A stretch of 54,320 nt of DNA from Actinomycetota bacterium (GTDB lineage: Bacteria > Actinomycetota > Geothermincolia > Fen-727 > Anoxymicrobiaceae). Both the position numbers and the translations under genes were made by a program. The notes under the pieces are model-generated. The model did no database searches, was not told the origin of the DNA, and worked only from the letters and a program-made list of their open reading frames with translations. The stretch lies in NCBI GenBank assembly GCA_018831265.1, contig JAHJCO010000017.1, forward strand, positions 1 through 54,320, written 5' to 3'. Numbering within the stretch: position 1 is the stretch's first letter; the number at the start of each line of letters is the position of its first letter. Of this stretch, positions 19,425-29,498 are shown one piece after another.

Positions 19425-20474
19425 TTGCCGACTGACAGGGAGATCAGGCTCGCCGAGGGGCGCAGGACCAGGATGACCCTGGCCGTGATGTTCACGGTGT
19501 TCGTGGTGGCCGCGGTCCTGCTCGAGGTGCTCCTGCCCGCAGGTCTGGACGCGAGGGAAGCGCTGATCGGCATGGATGGTGGCATCGGCGTGGTGACCCT
19601 CACGGACGGCACGTCCCACCCCCTGCTGCCGGCACCGCCGAAGGGCGAGGGGTACGCCGCATGGGGGCTCTCGCCCGGCCGGGACCGCTTCGTAGACGTG
19701 TGGTACAAGGTCACGGGCAAGAAGATCGAGAAGGCGTCCATACAGATCAGGAGCGCCTCGAGCAGCCGCCTGCGAATGGAGTACGCCATTGAGCCGGGAC
19801 CGTTCTTTCTCGAGTCGGTGCAGGTCGGTTACGTCCCGGGCGAGGCCGCGATCTGGCTATTTGACTCAGGCAAGCTGTCCTTCCTGGAGTACAAGACGGG
19901 CGAACTGACCGAGGTGACCCTTAAGGGGAGCAAGGAACCCCTGAGGATGGAATCGGTCTGCTTCTCGCCCGACCAGAAGCGGCTGGCCTACCAGCCCGTG
20001 CCCATCATGGAGATGACGACGATCCTCAACGAAATGCCGCCGTTGATGGTCGGCGATATCGAAGGAACCACCGTGAGCGATCCTTACCCGCTGGACAACG
20101 AGTGGCCGAACGGGGTTCACATGGGAGTAACCGGAGGGGCGGGTGGTCCCAACGCGACAGGGGCGATGTCGTGGGTAGACCGGAGTACGCTCCTGGTAGC
20201 CGGAACGCTCGTGGACTCCAACGAGGGCTTCGTATCCTCTGTGGTGCCGAGGGGACCGGGGGACTTCACCTGGACGCTGGTTGAAGGGGCCGAGTGGGAG
20301 GGCCTGGTTGTTGAGTCCCTGTCGGCCTCGCCCGACTCGAAAGGCTGGGCGTATCTCGTCCGATCCGGCGGGGCCGTCCGCCTGGGTATCGACTGGAACA
20401 ACCGGCCGGATCCGGAGCCGTTCCGGCTCACCACCGGGGATCCCAGGGGCCCTCTTCGCTGGGCGTCCTTCTGA
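19425..20474 (+). CDS. Membrane-anchored beta-propeller-like protein, unknown function
   Basis: 349 residues. A short cytoplasmic head is followed by one membrane helix (about 18-38) and a large extracytoplasmic part. The latter has repeated strand-rich segments with propeller-like phrases (AAWGLSPGRDRF, VCFSPDQKRLAYQP, SLSASPDSKGWAYLV). This suggests a TolB/WD-like fold, but no family is certain. TTG start with CTGAGGTGAG about 5 bases upstream. It lies just before the promoter of the amino acid operon and is probably a separate unit. Confidence 0.6.
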   Translation: MPTDREIRLAEGRRTRMTLAVMFTVFVVAAVLLEVLLPAGLDAREALIGMDGGIGVVTLTDGTSHPLLPAPPKGEGYAAWGLSPGRDRFVDVWYKVTGKKIEKASIQIRSASSSRLRMEYAIEPGPFFLESVQVGYVPGEAAIWLFDSGKLSFLEYKTGELTEVTLKGSKEPLRMESVCFSPDQKRLAYQPVPIMEMTTILNEMPPLMVGDIEGTTVSDPYPLDNEWPNGVHMGVTGGAGGPNATGAMSWVDRSTLLVAGTLVDSNEGFVSSVVPRGPGDFTWTLVEGAEWEGLVVESLSASPDSKGWAYLVRSGGAVRLGIDWNNRPDPEPFRLTTGDPRGPLRWASF

Positions 20475-20496
20475 ACCCAAGGTCTCCGGTCAAACT

Positions 20497-20525
20497 TTTA
20501 CAGGAAAACGCAAAACGAATACAAT
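20497..20525 (+). promoter_or_regulatory. Promoter of the ilv-leu-ser operon
   Basis: TTTACA (20497-20502), a 17-bp spacer and TACAAT (20520-20525). The leader would be only about 45 nt, and neither a T-box, a leader peptide rich in Leu/Val/Ile nor an attenuator hairpin is visible. Confidence 0.65.
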
Positions 20526-20575
20526 TGAATTCCGTATCGTTCCCCACCCGGGCGGGCAGGCCCGGGGGGGGAATT

Positions 20576-21859
20576 ATGACTATTGGAGGGCGTTTTTTGG
20601 GCGCTGGAAGGACGATTTCCGAGAAGATACTGGGCGCGCACGCCGATGCGGACGCCCGGGCCGGCGATATAGTGATCGCCAGGCTCGATTACTGCATGGC
20701 GCAGGACGGCACCGCGCCGCTCGCCATCCGCTCCTTCGAAGGCATGGAGGGCGGCGAGATCGCCATGAAGGGTCGCGCCGCCTTCTGCATAGACCACAAC
20801 GCGCCCAGCCCCTTGAGGGCGGTGTCGGACCTTCACGCGCAGATGCGCGATTTCGCCTCGAAGTACGGGCTCGAGCTGAACGACGTGGGCGAGGGCGTCT
20901 GCCACCAGGTGATGCTGGACAGGGGGCACGTGGTTCCGGGCAGCCTGGTCATCGGGGCCGACTCGCACACCTGCACCTACGGGGCGCTGAACGCGTTCGC
21001 CACCGGGGTGGGCTCCACCGACCTTGCCACGGGTCTGCTCTCCGGGTCGCTGTGGTTCAGGGTCCCGGAGACCATCAAGATAAGAGTACGCGGCACCCTG
21101 GAGCCGGGGGTCTTCGCCAAGGATATCGCCCTCATGATGGTGGGGGACATTACGGCCGACGGGGCAACCTACATGGCGCTAGAGACAGGCGGGCCCGCCA
21201 TCGAGGCGCTCGACCTGGACGGGCGCCTGTGCATCAGCAACCTGGCCGTCGAGATGGGCGCCAAGGCCGGGCTCATGGAGGCCGACGAGAAGACGCGCGC
21301 GTTCCTGGAGGGCCGCACCCGGGTCGAGTACGAGCCCGTGAGCCCCGACCCCGACGCCGGGTACGCCGAGGAGCGCTCCTACGACGTGGGGGACCTCGAG
21401 CCGATGGTGGCGAAGCCGCACACGGTGGACAACGTCTGCCCGGTGGGGGAGGTCGAGGGTGCCCCGGTGGCCCAGGGGCTCATCGGGACGTGCACCAACG
21501 GGAGACTGGCAGACCTCCGGGCCGCGGCCGAGATACTGAAGGGACGGCGCCTGGCCCCGGGTGTCCGGCTCATCGTGGCGCCCGCGTCGCGCGGGGTCAT
21601 GCTGGCCGCGCTCAGGGAGGGCCTCATCGAGACGTTCACCGAGTGCGGGGCCGCGGTGATGTGCCCCGGCTGCGCCTCCTGCGTGGGGACACACCAGGGC
21701 ATCCCGGGCGACGGCGAAAACGTGATATCGACCGCGAACCGTAACTTCAAGGGCCGGATGGGCAACCCGGAGGCGTTCATCTACCTCGCTTCCCCGGCCA
21801 CGGTTGCGGCGAGCGTGCTGGAGGGGAAGATAACCGACCCCAGGAAGTACCTGGGCTGA
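20576..21859 (+). CDS. Aconitase/isopropylmalate-isomerase family large subunit (paralogue 1)
   Basis: 427 residues from an ATG with a long G-run 5 bases upstream. [4Fe-4S] ligands are GADSHTCTYG and, near the C-terminus, CPGCASCVG; IGTCTNGRLADL is the substrate loop. It needs the next gene as small subunit. The family includes LeuC, homoaconitase and two-subunit aconitase. A bona fide leuC lies at 32608, and the gene two downstream has isocitrate-type substrate residues. A citrate/isocitrate (or citramalate) role is therefore at least as likely as isopropylmalate. Confidence 0.85.
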   Translation: MTIGGRFLGAGRTISEKILGAHADADARAGDIVIARLDYCMAQDGTAPLAIRSFEGMEGGEIAMKGRAAFCIDHNAPSPLRAVSDLHAQMRDFASKYGLELNDVGEGVCHQVMLDRGHVVPGSLVIGADSHTCTYGALNAFATGVGSTDLATGLLSGSLWFRVPETIKIRVRGTLEPGVFAKDIALMMVGDITADGATYMALETGGPAIEALDLDGRLCISNLAVEMGAKAGLMEADEKTRAFLEGRTRVEYEPVSPDPDAGYAEERSYDVGDLEPMVAKPHTVDNVCPVGEVEGAPVAQGLIGTCTNGRLADLRAAAEILKGRRLAPGVRLIVAPASRGVMLAALREGLIETFTECGAAVMCPGCASCVGTHQGIPGDGENVISTANRNFKGRMGNPEAFIYLASPATVAASVLEGKITDPRKYLG

Positions 21860-21876
21860 CGTATGAAGAGGGCGGC

Positions 21877-22374
21877 ATGGTGATGAAGGGACGGGCCCAC
21901 AGGTTCGGTGACGACATAAACACCGATTACATCATATCCGGGCGTTACAAGTTCAAGACCCTGGACATGGCCGAGCTTTCCTGCCACGTGATGGAGGACC
22001 TCGACCCCGGCTTCGCGGACCGTGTCAACGAGGGGGACTTCCTGGTGGCGGGGAAGAACTTCGGCTGCGGCTCCTCGCGGGAGCAGGCCCCTCTCGCGCT
22101 CAAGCACGCGGGCGTCGCGGCGGTGCTGGCGCAGTCGTTCGCCCGCATCTACTTCCGCAACTCGATAAACAACGGGCTGCCGGCCCTCGTCTGCGACACC
22201 TCGCGGATCGTGGACGGCGACGAGCTCGAGATAGACCTTCAGACCGGGCTCATCAGCAACGCGAGCACCGGCGAGGAGATACGCGCGCACCCGCTGCCCC
22301 CGGTAATGCTGAAGATACTCTCGGAGGGCGGCCTGGTTGAGTACATGAGGAAGCACGGAGCGCTCACGGTATAG
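21877..22374 (+). CDS. Aconitase/isopropylmalate-isomerase family small subunit (paralogue 1)
   Basis: 165 residues of the swivel domain: HRFGDDINTDYIISGRYK at the start, the conserved loop KNFGCGSSREQAPLALK and SFARIYFRNSINNGLP. It partners the upstream large subunit, 17 bases away. The loop after the first strand (YKFKT) is the specificity region in LeuD/HACN small subunits and differs from the second copy (YLVST, at 33861). Confidence 0.85.
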   Translation: MVMKGRAHRFGDDINTDYIISGRYKFKTLDMAELSCHVMEDLDPGFADRVNEGDFLVAGKNFGCGSSREQAPLALKHAGVAAVLAQSFARIYFRNSINNGLPALVCDTSRIVDGDELEIDLQTGLISNASTGEEIRAHPLPPVMLKILSEGGLVEYMRKHGALTV

Positions 22375-22395
22375 CGCGGGTGCGGAAAGGCTCTA

Positions 22396-23409
22396 ATGGC
22401 GAAGAGGAAGGTGACGCTCATACCCGGTGACGGGGTCGGCCCCTCCCTGGTCGACGCGGCGCTGGCGGTGATGGACGCGGCGGGGGCCGATATCGAGTGG
22501 GACAGACAGGAGGCCGGCGAGGCGGTCATGGAGTCCCGGGGGACCCCGCTCCCGCCCGACGTGCTGGACAACATCAGGGAGAACAGGGTCGCCTACAAGG
22601 GGCCCATAACCACCCCCGTGGGCAGCGGCTTCCGCAGCGTGAACGTGGCGCTGCGCAAGGAGCTGGACCTCTACGCCTGCGTGCGGCCGGCTTTCAGCAT
22701 CGAGGGGGTGCGCTCCCCGTACAGGGACATCGACCTGGTGGTAGTGCGAGAGAACATGGAGGACCTGTACGCCGGGCTCGAGCACATGGTGACGCCCGAC
22801 GTTGCCGAGTCGCTGAAGATCATCACCCGGCAGGGCTCCGAGCGCATCGTCCGCTTCGCCTTCGAGTACGTGCGGCGCAACGGGCGCAGGAAGCTGACCG
22901 TGGTCCACAAGGCCAACATAATGAAGATGACCGACGGGCTCTTCCTGCGGGTTGCCCGCGAGATTGCGGAGGAGTACCCCGACGTCGAGTTCGAGGAGCG
23001 CATCGTCGACAACATGTGCATGCAGCTCGTCCAGAAGCCGCACATCTACGACGTCATGGTGATGCCCAACCTGTACGGCGACCTGCTCTCCGACCTGTGC
23101 GCCGGGCTCATCGGCGGCCTGGGGATCGCGCCGTCGTCCAACCTGGGCGACGGGGAGCTCGCGGTCTTCGAGCCGGCGCACGGCAGCGCCCCCAAGTACA
23201 CGGGGCTGGACAAGGTGGACCCGACCGCGCAGATACTGTCCGGGTACCTGATGCTCAGGCACATAGGCCAGGAGGATGCAGCCGACCGGGTGCTGGCAGG
23301 CGTGCGGAAGGTGATCGGGGAGGGCAAGGTCGTGACCTACGACATAGGCGGCGACGCGAAGACCAGCGAGATGGCCGCGGCAATCGTCAAGGCGATAGAG
23401 GCCTGTTGA
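22396..23409 (+). CDS. NAD(P)-dependent isocitrate dehydrogenase-type beta-decarboxylating dehydrogenase
   Basis: 337 residues. [22 protein letters not shown] matches the isocitrate-binding loop of Icd enzymes (Ser and Asn of RSxNVALR) rather than the LeuB loop. [30 protein letters not shown] and the C-terminal [12 protein letters not shown] complete the family. Predicted reaction: isocitrate to 2-oxoglutarate and CO2. Homoisocitrate or methylmalate are alternatives. Its TGA overlaps the ilvD start (TGATG). Confidence 0.85.
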   Translation: MAKRKVTLIPGDGVGPSLVDAALAVMDAAGADIEWDRQEAGEAVMESRGTPLPPDVLDNIRENRVAYKGPITTPVGSGFRSVNVALRKELDLYACVRPAFSIEGVRSPYRDIDLVVVRENMEDLYAGLEHMVTPDVAESLKIITRQGSERIVRFAFEYVRRNGRRKLTVVHKANIMKMTDGLFLRVAREIAEEYPDVEFEERIVDNMCMQLVQKPHIYDVMVMPNLYGDLLSDLCAGLIGGLGIAPSSNLGDGELAVFEPAHGSAPKYTGLDKVDPTAQILSGYLMLRHIGQEDAADRVLAGVRKVIGEGKVVTYDIGGDAKTSEMAAAIVKAIEAC

Positions 23410-25103
23410 TGAAAAGTGACATGATCAAGAAGGGGCGGGGCAAGGCCGGGCAGCGCTCGCTGCTACGCGCGCTGGGGCTCAACGAAGAGGAGCTGTCGCG
23501 GCCGCTGATCGGCATCGCGGGCAGCGCCAACGAGCTGGTGCCGGGACATATCCACCTTGACGAGGTCAACCGGGCCGTCGCCGAGGGGGTGCGCCTCGCC
23601 GGCGGCACGCCGCTGATCTTCAACACCATCGCGGTGTGCGACGGGCTGGCGATGGGGCACCGGGGGATGAAGTACTCCCTGCCCTCTCGGGAGATCATCA
23701 GTTACTCCGTGGAGATAATGGTCCGAGCGCACGCCCTGGACGGTGTCGTCATCGTCCCCAACTGCGACAAGGTCATCCCGGGAATGCTGATGGCCGTCGC
23801 GCGGATGGACGTCCCGGCCATAATGGTCTCGGGCGGTCCGATGCTGGCGGGCCGGCTCGGCGACCTTTCGCTGGACCTGATACAGGTGATGGAGGCGTCC
23901 GCCGACGCGGGTGTGACCGACGACCGGCTGGCGGAGCTCGAGGCGTGCGCCTGTCCGGGCGCCGGTTGCTGCTCCGGGCTCTTCACCGCCAACAGCATGA
24001 ACTGCCTTTCAGAGGCGCTGGGCATGGCGCTGCCGTACAACGGCACCACGCCAGCCGTGGACCCCGGGAGACTGGTGCTGGCAAAGGACACCGGCGCCGC
24101 CTGCATGAGGCTGGTCGAGAGCTCGACCGTGCCCGCCGACATCCTCACCGGGCGCGCCTTCCATAACGCGCTGGCGGTGGACATGGCGATCGGCGGCAGC
24201 ACCAACTCGCTGCTCCACCTGCCGGCGATCGCGGCGGAGGTGGGGCTGGAACTGGACCTCGCCGAGGTGGACCGCATCTGCACGGTCACGCCCAACCTGG
24301 CCCGGATAGCCCCCGCCGGGGGCAGCAGGCATCACATGGAGGACCTGCACAGGGCGGGCGGCATCCCGGCGGTCATGGGTGAGCTGTCCGAGGTCGGGGC
24401 GCTCGACCTCGAAGCCCCTACCGTCAGCGGGCGGACGCTCGGGCAGAACGTCGCCGGCGCGCGCTCCCTGGACCGCGAGGTCATAAGGACGGCCGCGGAC
24501 CCATACTCGGCAAAGGGAGGACTCGCCATCCTGCGCGGCAGCCTGGCCCCCGAGGGCTCGGTGCTCAAGGAGGCAGCCATGGGTGAGAAGATGCGCTCGC
24601 ACCGGGGTCCCGCACACGTGTTCGACTCCGAGGAGGAAGGCATCGCCGTCATACGGGCGGGGGGTATTAAACCGGGCGAAGTGGTTGTTATACGGTATGA
24701 AGGCCCGAGGGGTGGCCCTGGCATGCGCGAGATGCTCGAGCCGACCGCCACCATCGCCGGGATGGGGCTGGACGACGAGGTCCTCCTGGTGACGGACGGC
24801 CGTTTCTCCGGTGGGACACGGGGCGGCGCGGTCGGGCACGTGTCGCCCGAGGCAGCGGCGGGCGGGCCTATCGCGCTTGTAAGGGACGGCGACGAGATAT
24901 CCATAGACGTAGCCGCGAGGGCGCTGGAGCTGCACGTGGACGCGGGGGAGCTGGAGGCCAGGCGGCGGGAGTGGAAGCCGGTATCGGGTGCCTTCGCCGA
25001 GGAGCCGCCCACGGGAGTCCTGGCCGTTTACAGGCACCTCATCGGCAGCGCGACGGGGGGAGCGGTGATCGACGCGAAGGACCACGAGGACGGGGGTAAG
25101 TGA
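23409..25103 (+). CDS. ilvD: Dihydroxy-acid dehydratase
   Basis: 564 residues. The iron-sulfur Cys ligands are NCDKVIPGM and [19 protein letters not shown]; the more usual motif is CPxCGSCSG, so the central part is slightly atypical. C-terminal [17 protein letters not shown] signature ([22 protein letters not shown]) is present. Dehydrates 2,3-dihydroxy acids to the keto-acid precursors of valine and isoleucine. Overlaps its neighbours at both ends. Confidence 0.93.
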   Translation: MKSDMIKKGRGKAGQRSLLRALGLNEEELSRPLIGIAGSANELVPGHIHLDEVNRAVAEGVRLAGGTPLIFNTIAVCDGLAMGHRGMKYSLPSREIISYSVEIMVRAHALDGVVIVPNCDKVIPGMLMAVARMDVPAIMVSGGPMLAGRLGDLSLDLIQVMEASADAGVTDDRLAELEACACPGAGCCSGLFTANSMNCLSEALGMALPYNGTTPAVDPGRLVLAKDTGAACMRLVESSTVPADILTGRAFHNALAVDMAIGGSTNSLLHLPAIAAEVGLELDLAEVDRICTVTPNLARIAPAGGSRHHMEDLHRAGGIPAVMGELSEVGALDLEAPTVSGRTLGQNVAGARSLDREVIRTAADPYSAKGGLAILRGSLAPEGSVLKEAAMGEKMRSHRGPAHVFDSEEEGIAVIRAGGIKPGEVVVIRYEGPRGGPGMREMLEPTATIAGMGLDDEVLLVTDGRFSGGTRGGAVGHVSPEAAAGGPIALVRDGDEISIDVAARALELHVDAGELEARRREWKPVSGAFAEEPPTGVLAVYRHLIGSATGGAVIDAKDHEDGGK

Positions 25104-26794
25104 TGAAGATGACCGGGGCCCAGGCGATAATCAAGAGCCTGGAGAACGAGGGTGTAGAGGTGATCTTCGGTTACCCGGGCGGCCAGATCATGCCCGTGTA
25201 CGACGTGCTCCTCGATTCGAAGATACGGCACATCCTCACCCGCCACGAGCAGGGGGCGGCACACGCGGCCGACGGCTACGCGCGCGCGACGGGCAAGGTC
25301 GGAGTCTGCATGGCCACCAGCGGGCCCGGCGCCACCAACCTGGTGACCGGCATAGCCACCGCGGCCATGGACTCCATCCCGCTCATCGCGATCAGCGGGC
25401 AGGTCGCCACCCACGTGATCGGCACGGACGCCTTCCAGGAGGCCGACACCACGGGTATAACGCTGCCCATAGTCAAGCACAGCTTCCTGGTGAAGGACCC
25501 CGCCGACATACCGGAGACGGTCGCCGAGGCGTTCCTGATCGCCTCCACGGGCCGGAAGGGCCCGGTGGTGATCGACCTGCCCTCTGACGTCTCGCGCGGA
25601 GAACTGGACTTCAAGGTCACCGAGAAGAGGACCAGGCTCCCCGGGTACAAGCCCACTACCGCGGGACACGCCCGGCAGATAAAGGCCGCGGCGAAGATGA
25701 TCCTCGCGGCGAAGAAGCCCGTAATATACGCTGGCGGCGGGGTGATAGCGGCCGGCGCCTCGAACGAGCTGCGCGAGCTTTCCAGGCTACTGGAGTTCCC
25801 CGTGACCACCACCCTGCTGGCGAAGGGCGCTTTCCCCGAGACCCACAGGCTCAGCCTGGGCATGCTGGGGATGCACGGCACCTCGTACGCCAACTACGTG
25901 ATGATGGAGGCCGACCTCATCGTGGCGGTGGGCGCCCGCTTCGACGACCGCATCACGGGCAGGCTGGATACCTTCGCCCCCCACGCGAAGAAGATACACA
26001 TAGACATCGACCCGGCGGAGATCGGAAAGAACGTGCCTGTAGACGTCCCGATCGTCGGTGACGCCAGGGGCGTGCTCAAGGAGCTGATCGCCGCCCTCAA
26101 GCCGCTCGAGGAAGGCCGCAGGAAGGGGCTTTCCGCGTGGCACGAGCAGATAAAGAAGTGGAAGAAGGAGTACCCGCTGGTCGTCCCGGTGGGCGATAAC
26201 CTCAAGCCACAGTTCGTGATCGACGAGATCTACCGGGTCACGAAGGGTGACGCAATCGTGGTCACCGACGTGGGGCAGCAGCAGATGTGGGCGGCCCAGT
26301 TCTACAAGACCACCAAGCCTCGTTACTTCATCTCCTCGGGGGGGCTGGGCACGATGGGCTTCGGGCTGCCCGCCTCCATCGGGGCGAAGATAGGGAGGCC
26401 GGAGGCCACGGTGGTTACCATCACCGGAGACGGCTCGATCCAGATGAACTCCCAGGAGCTGGCCACCGCGGTCCTCAACGAGGTGGACCTGACGGTGGCG
26501 ATAATAAACAATGGTTACCTGGGGATGGTTCGACAGTGGCAGGAGCTGTTCTTCAACAGGCGGTACTCGCATACCAACCTGCGGCGCGGCGAGTCACCGG
26601 ACTTCGTGAAGCTGGTGGAGGCGTATGGAGGCACAGGGATGAGGGTGTTCTCGCAGGAGGAGGTCGAGCCCGCGCTCAAGAAGGCGCTGAAGACGCGCGG
26701 CCCCGTGCTCATCGATTTCATCGTGGAGCAGGAGGAGAACGTCTTCCCCATGGTGGCGCCGGGTGCGTCGCTGGACGACATGATAGGGGGCTGA
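25103..26794 (+). CDS. ilvB: Acetolactate synthase large subunit
   Basis: 563 residues from ATG 25103 (GTG 25100 also possible). ThDP enzyme: [15 protein letters not shown], catalytic Glu in [25 protein letters not shown]-linked middle domain ([12 protein letters not shown]) and the ThDP-binding motif [29 protein letters not shown]. Makes acetolactate and acetohydroxybutyrate. The stop lies 2 bases before ilvN. Confidence 0.94.
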   Translation: MKMTGAQAIIKSLENEGVEVIFGYPGGQIMPVYDVLLDSKIRHILTRHEQGAAHAADGYARATGKVGVCMATSGPGATNLVTGIATAAMDSIPLIAISGQVATHVIGTDAFQEADTTGITLPIVKHSFLVKDPADIPETVAEAFLIASTGRKGPVVIDLPSDVSRGELDFKVTEKRTRLPGYKPTTAGHARQIKAAAKMILAAKKPVIYAGGGVIAAGASNELRELSRLLEFPVTTTLLAKGAFPETHRLSLGMLGMHGTSYANYVMMEADLIVAVGARFDDRITGRLDTFAPHAKKIHIDIDPAEIGKNVPVDVPIVGDARGVLKELIAALKPLEEGRRKGLSAWHEQIKKWKKEYPLVVPVGDNLKPQFVIDEIYRVTKGDAIVVTDVGQQQMWAAQFYKTTKPRYFISSGGLGTMGFGLPASIGAKIGRPEATVVTITGDGSIQMNSQELATAVLNEVDLTVAIINNGYLGMVRQWQELFFNRRYSHTNLRRGESPDFVKLVEAYGGTGMRVFSQEEVEPALKKALKTRGPVLIDFIVEQEENVFPMVAPGASLDDMIGG

Positions 26795-26796
26795 AG

Positions 26797-27270
26797 TTGA
26801 AACACACCCTTTCGGTCCTGGTGGAGAACAAGCCGGGCGTGCTGGCCCGGGTGGCCGGCCTGTTCAGCAGGCGGGGCTTCAACATAGACAGCCTGGCCGT
26901 CGGGGTCACCGAGAAGCCCGAGATAAGCCGCATGACAGTGGTGGTGGACGTCGAGGAGCACTCGCTGGAGCAGGTCTACAAGCAGCTCAACAAGCTCATC
27001 AACGTGATAAAGGTGATCGACCTGCCCGACGCCAACAGCGTACAGCGGGAGCTGGTGCTGGTGAAGGTCAAGGCCGAGCCGAGGAACAGGGCGGAGATCA
27101 TCGAAATAGTCGAGATATTCCGCGGCAAGATCGTGGACGTGGGCAAGGGGACTCTCAGCGTGGAGGTGACGGGCCCGGGCTCCAAGCTGAGCGCCTTCGA
27201 GGAGCTGCTCAGGCCGTACGGTGTCGAGGAGCTGGTCCGGACGGGAACCATCGCCCTGCCGAGGGGCTGA
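26797..27270 (+). CDS. ilvN: Acetolactate synthase regulatory subunit
   Basis: 157 residues, TTG start. N-terminal ACT domain ([29 protein letters not shown]) followed by the ALS_ss C-terminal domain ([19 protein letters not shown]). Usually confers valine feedback inhibition on IlvB. Confidence 0.93.
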   Translation: MKHTLSVLVENKPGVLARVAGLFSRRGFNIDSLAVGVTEKPEISRMTVVVDVEEHSLEQVYKQLNKLINVIKVIDLPDANSVQRELVLVKVKAEPRNRAEIIEIVEIFRGKIVDVGKGTLSVEVTGPGSKLSAFEELLRPYGVEELVRTGTIALPRG

Positions 27271-27284
27271 AGGAGGCGGGAGGA

Positions 27285-28277
27285 ATGACTAAGGTCTACT
27301 ACGACGACGACGCCAGGCTGGAGCTGCTCAAGGACCAGGTGATAGCGGTCATCGGGTACGGCAGCCAGGGTCGCGCACACGCGCGGAACCTTCGTGACAG
27401 CGGCCTCGAGGTGGTTGTCGGGCTCCGCCCGGAAAGCCCCAGCATCGAGGCGGCAAAGGGGGACGGCCTGGATGTCGCCATGGTGGAGGAGGCGGCTCAG
27501 GCGGCGGACATGGTCATGATGCTCGTCCCCGATGACATGCAGGCGCGGGTATACCGGGAATTCATACGCCAGGGCTTGAAGAGCGGAAACGCCCTCTTCT
27601 TCGCACACGGCTTCAACATCCACTTCAACCAGATAGTCCCCCCGGAAGAGGTGGACGTGATAATGGTTGCGCCCAAGGGGCCCGGGCCCATGGTCCGACA
27701 GGTCTACGAGGAGGGTGGCGGTGTGCCGTCGCTGGTGGCCGTCTACCAGGACTACAGCGGGATGGCCCTCGAGAGGGGCCTGGCCTACGCGAAGGGGATA
27801 GGCGCCACCCGCGCGGGAGTCCTGGAGACGACCTTCGCCGAGGAGACCGAGACCGACCTGTTCGGCGAGCAGGCGGTGCTCTGCGGCGGCTGCACGGCGC
27901 TGGTAAAGGCCGGCTTCGAGACGCTGGTGGAGGCGGGTTACCAGCCCGAGGTGGCGTACTTCGAGTGCCTGCACGAGCTCAAGCTCATCGTGGACCTCAT
28001 CCACTACCAGGGCTTGAGCGGCATGAGGAATGCCATCAGCGACACCGCCGAGTACGGCGACCTCACCCGCGGCCCGCGCGTGATCAACGACGACGTGCGC
28101 GCGGAGATGAAGAGGATACTGGAGGAGATCCAGTCGGGCCGCTTCGCCAGCGAGTGGGTGCTCGAGAACCAGGCGAACCGCGCTACGATGCAGGCGCTTC
28201 GCGCTCGGGAGGCGGCCCACCCCATCGAGGAGCTGGGTGCCAGGCTGCGGGGCATGATGAGCTGGCTCAAGAAGTAG
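27285..28277 (+). CDS. ilvC: Ketol-acid reductoisomerase (class I)
   Basis: 330 residues. Rossmann motif [17 protein letters not shown]; metal ligands in the C-terminal knotted domain ([26 protein letters not shown]). The cofactor loop after the second strand reads LRPESPS, with Pro and Glu where NADPH enzymes often have Arg/Lys/Ser contacts, so NADH use is possible. It isomerises and reduces acetohydroxy acids. Confidence 0.94.
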   Translation: MTKVYYDDDARLELLKDQVIAVIGYGSQGRAHARNLRDSGLEVVVGLRPESPSIEAAKGDGLDVAMVEEAAQAADMVMMLVPDDMQARVYREFIRQGLKSGNALFFAHGFNIHFNQIVPPEEVDVIMVAPKGPGPMVRQVYEEGGGVPSLVAVYQDYSGMALERGLAYAKGIGATRAGVLETTFAEETETDLFGEQAVLCGGCTALVKAGFETLVEAGYQPEVAYFECLHELKLIVDLIHYQGLSGMRNAISDTAEYGDLTRGPRVINDDVRAEMKRILEEIQSGRFASEWVLENQANRATMQALRAREAAHPIEELGARLRGMMSWLKK

Positions 28278-28304
28278 GAGGGAAACGACTCCAGGGAGCG
28301 TGCC

Positions 28305-29447
28305 TTGAAGAAGCAGTACATCTACACGCCGGGCCCGACCCCGGTGCCGCACGAGGTAGCCGCGGCGCAGACCAGCATGGTGCACCACAGGACCGACGAG
28401 TTCGGTGAATGCCTCGCGCGGGTGCTCGAAGGCCTGAAGTTCGTGATGCAGACCGGCAACGAGGTCATGCTGCTCACCGCCAGCGGCACGGGAGCTATGG
28501 AGGCGGCCGTCGCCAACTGCTTCTCACCGGGTGACACGGTGATAGTCTTCTCGGGCGGCAAGTTCGGCGAGCGGCTGGTGGAGATCTCGAGTCGTTTCGG
28601 GCTGGACGCGGTCGTCGTAGAGTACGCATGGGGCGACTGCGCCGACCCGGCCGAGCTGGAGAAGGCACTGGAGGGGAACCCCGACGCCAGGGGGGTGTTC
28701 CTGACCCAGAGTGAGACCTCGACCGGCGTGGTGAACGACGTCGAGGCCTTCGGACGCATCGTGCGGGGGACCGACGCGCTGTTCCTGCTTGACGCGATAA
28801 GCGGGCTGGGCGCGGTCGATCTGAAGACGGACGAGTGGGGCGTGGACCTCTGCATCGGAGGCTCCCAGAAGGGCCTAATGACCCCGCCGGGGCTGGCTTT
28901 CGTCGCGGTGAGCGACGACGCCTGGAAGGCGAGCGCCGGGGCCACGCTGCCCCGTTACTACTTCGACCTCCAGGCCGCGCGCAAGGCGCAGTCCGGGAGC
29001 CCCCCGCAGACGCCTTACACGCCGGCCATAACGCTTGTCCAGGCGCTCGATGTCGCTCTTCGCATGCTCCGGGAGGAGGGGCTTGAGGCCGTGTTCGCGA
29101 GGCACGAGCTCTTCGCCCGCGCGACCCAGGCCGCCGTGGGGGCCATGGGCCTGCGCTTCGTGGCCTCGGACCTCTCGCGTGCTTTCGTGTGCACCTCCGT
29201 GTGGGCACCGGAGGGGCTGAAGTCCGGTGACCTGGTGAAGCTGCTGCGAAACGAGTACGGTGTGTCCATCGCGGGCGGGCAGGGAAAGCTCAAGGGAAAG
29301 ATATTCCGGCTGGGGCACGTGGGTTACTTCGACATGTTCGACGTGATAGCCCAGGTGGCCGCGGTCGAGGCGGGCCTGAAGAGGCTCGGCTACGGGGTCG
29401 CGATCGGGTGCGGCGTTGCCGCCGCGCTGGAGGTGCTGGCGGGCTGA
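28305..29447 (+). CDS. Class V PLP aminotransferase (serine/alanine-glyoxylate type)
   Basis: 380 residues, TTG start with GGGAG 7 bases upstream. Opens TPGPTPVPHEV; PLP Lys in GGSQKGLMTPPGL; SGLGAVDL and HVGYFDMFD are typical of the PucG/serine-pyruvate/alanine-glyoxylate group. Placed directly before serA, as in many archaea and anaerobes. It probably transaminates 3-phosphohydroxypyruvate (serine synthesis) in place of SerC. Alternatively it acts on glyoxylate or pyruvate. Confidence 0.85.
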   Translation: MKKQYIYTPGPTPVPHEVAAAQTSMVHHRTDEFGECLARVLEGLKFVMQTGNEVMLLTASGTGAMEAAVANCFSPGDTVIVFSGGKFGERLVEISSRFGLDAVVVEYAWGDCADPAELEKALEGNPDARGVFLTQSETSTGVVNDVEAFGRIVRGTDALFLLDAISGLGAVDLKTDEWGVDLCIGGSQKGLMTPPGLAFVAVSDDAWKASAGATLPRYYFDLQAARKAQSGSPPQTPYTPAITLVQALDVALRMLREEGLEAVFARHELFARATQAAVGAMGLRFVASDLSRAFVCTSVWAPEGLKSGDLVKLLRNEYGVSIAGGQGKLKGKIFRLGHVGYFDMFDVIAQVAAVEAGLKRLGYGVAIGCGVAAALEVLAG

Positions 29448-29498
29448 GTCCGGCCTCGGGGGGCGAAGGCGTTACCGGCGACGAGACGGGAGAGCCTT

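Noticed and set aside
20475..20575. T-box or leader-peptide attenuator for the ilv-leu operon
   Set aside because: The leader is only about 45 nt; no specifier stem, T-box sequence or run of Leu/Val/Ile codons.
22497..23408. N-terminal extension of ilvD over the dehydrogenase gene
   Set aside because: The Arg/Gly-rich extension is an alternate-frame reading; the real start is the ATG overlapping the previous stop at 23409.
20576..23409. Simple duplicate leuCDB set
   Set aside because: The dehydrogenase has isocitrate-type substrate residues and the isomerase subunits differ in the specificity loop, so it is kept as a distinct module.
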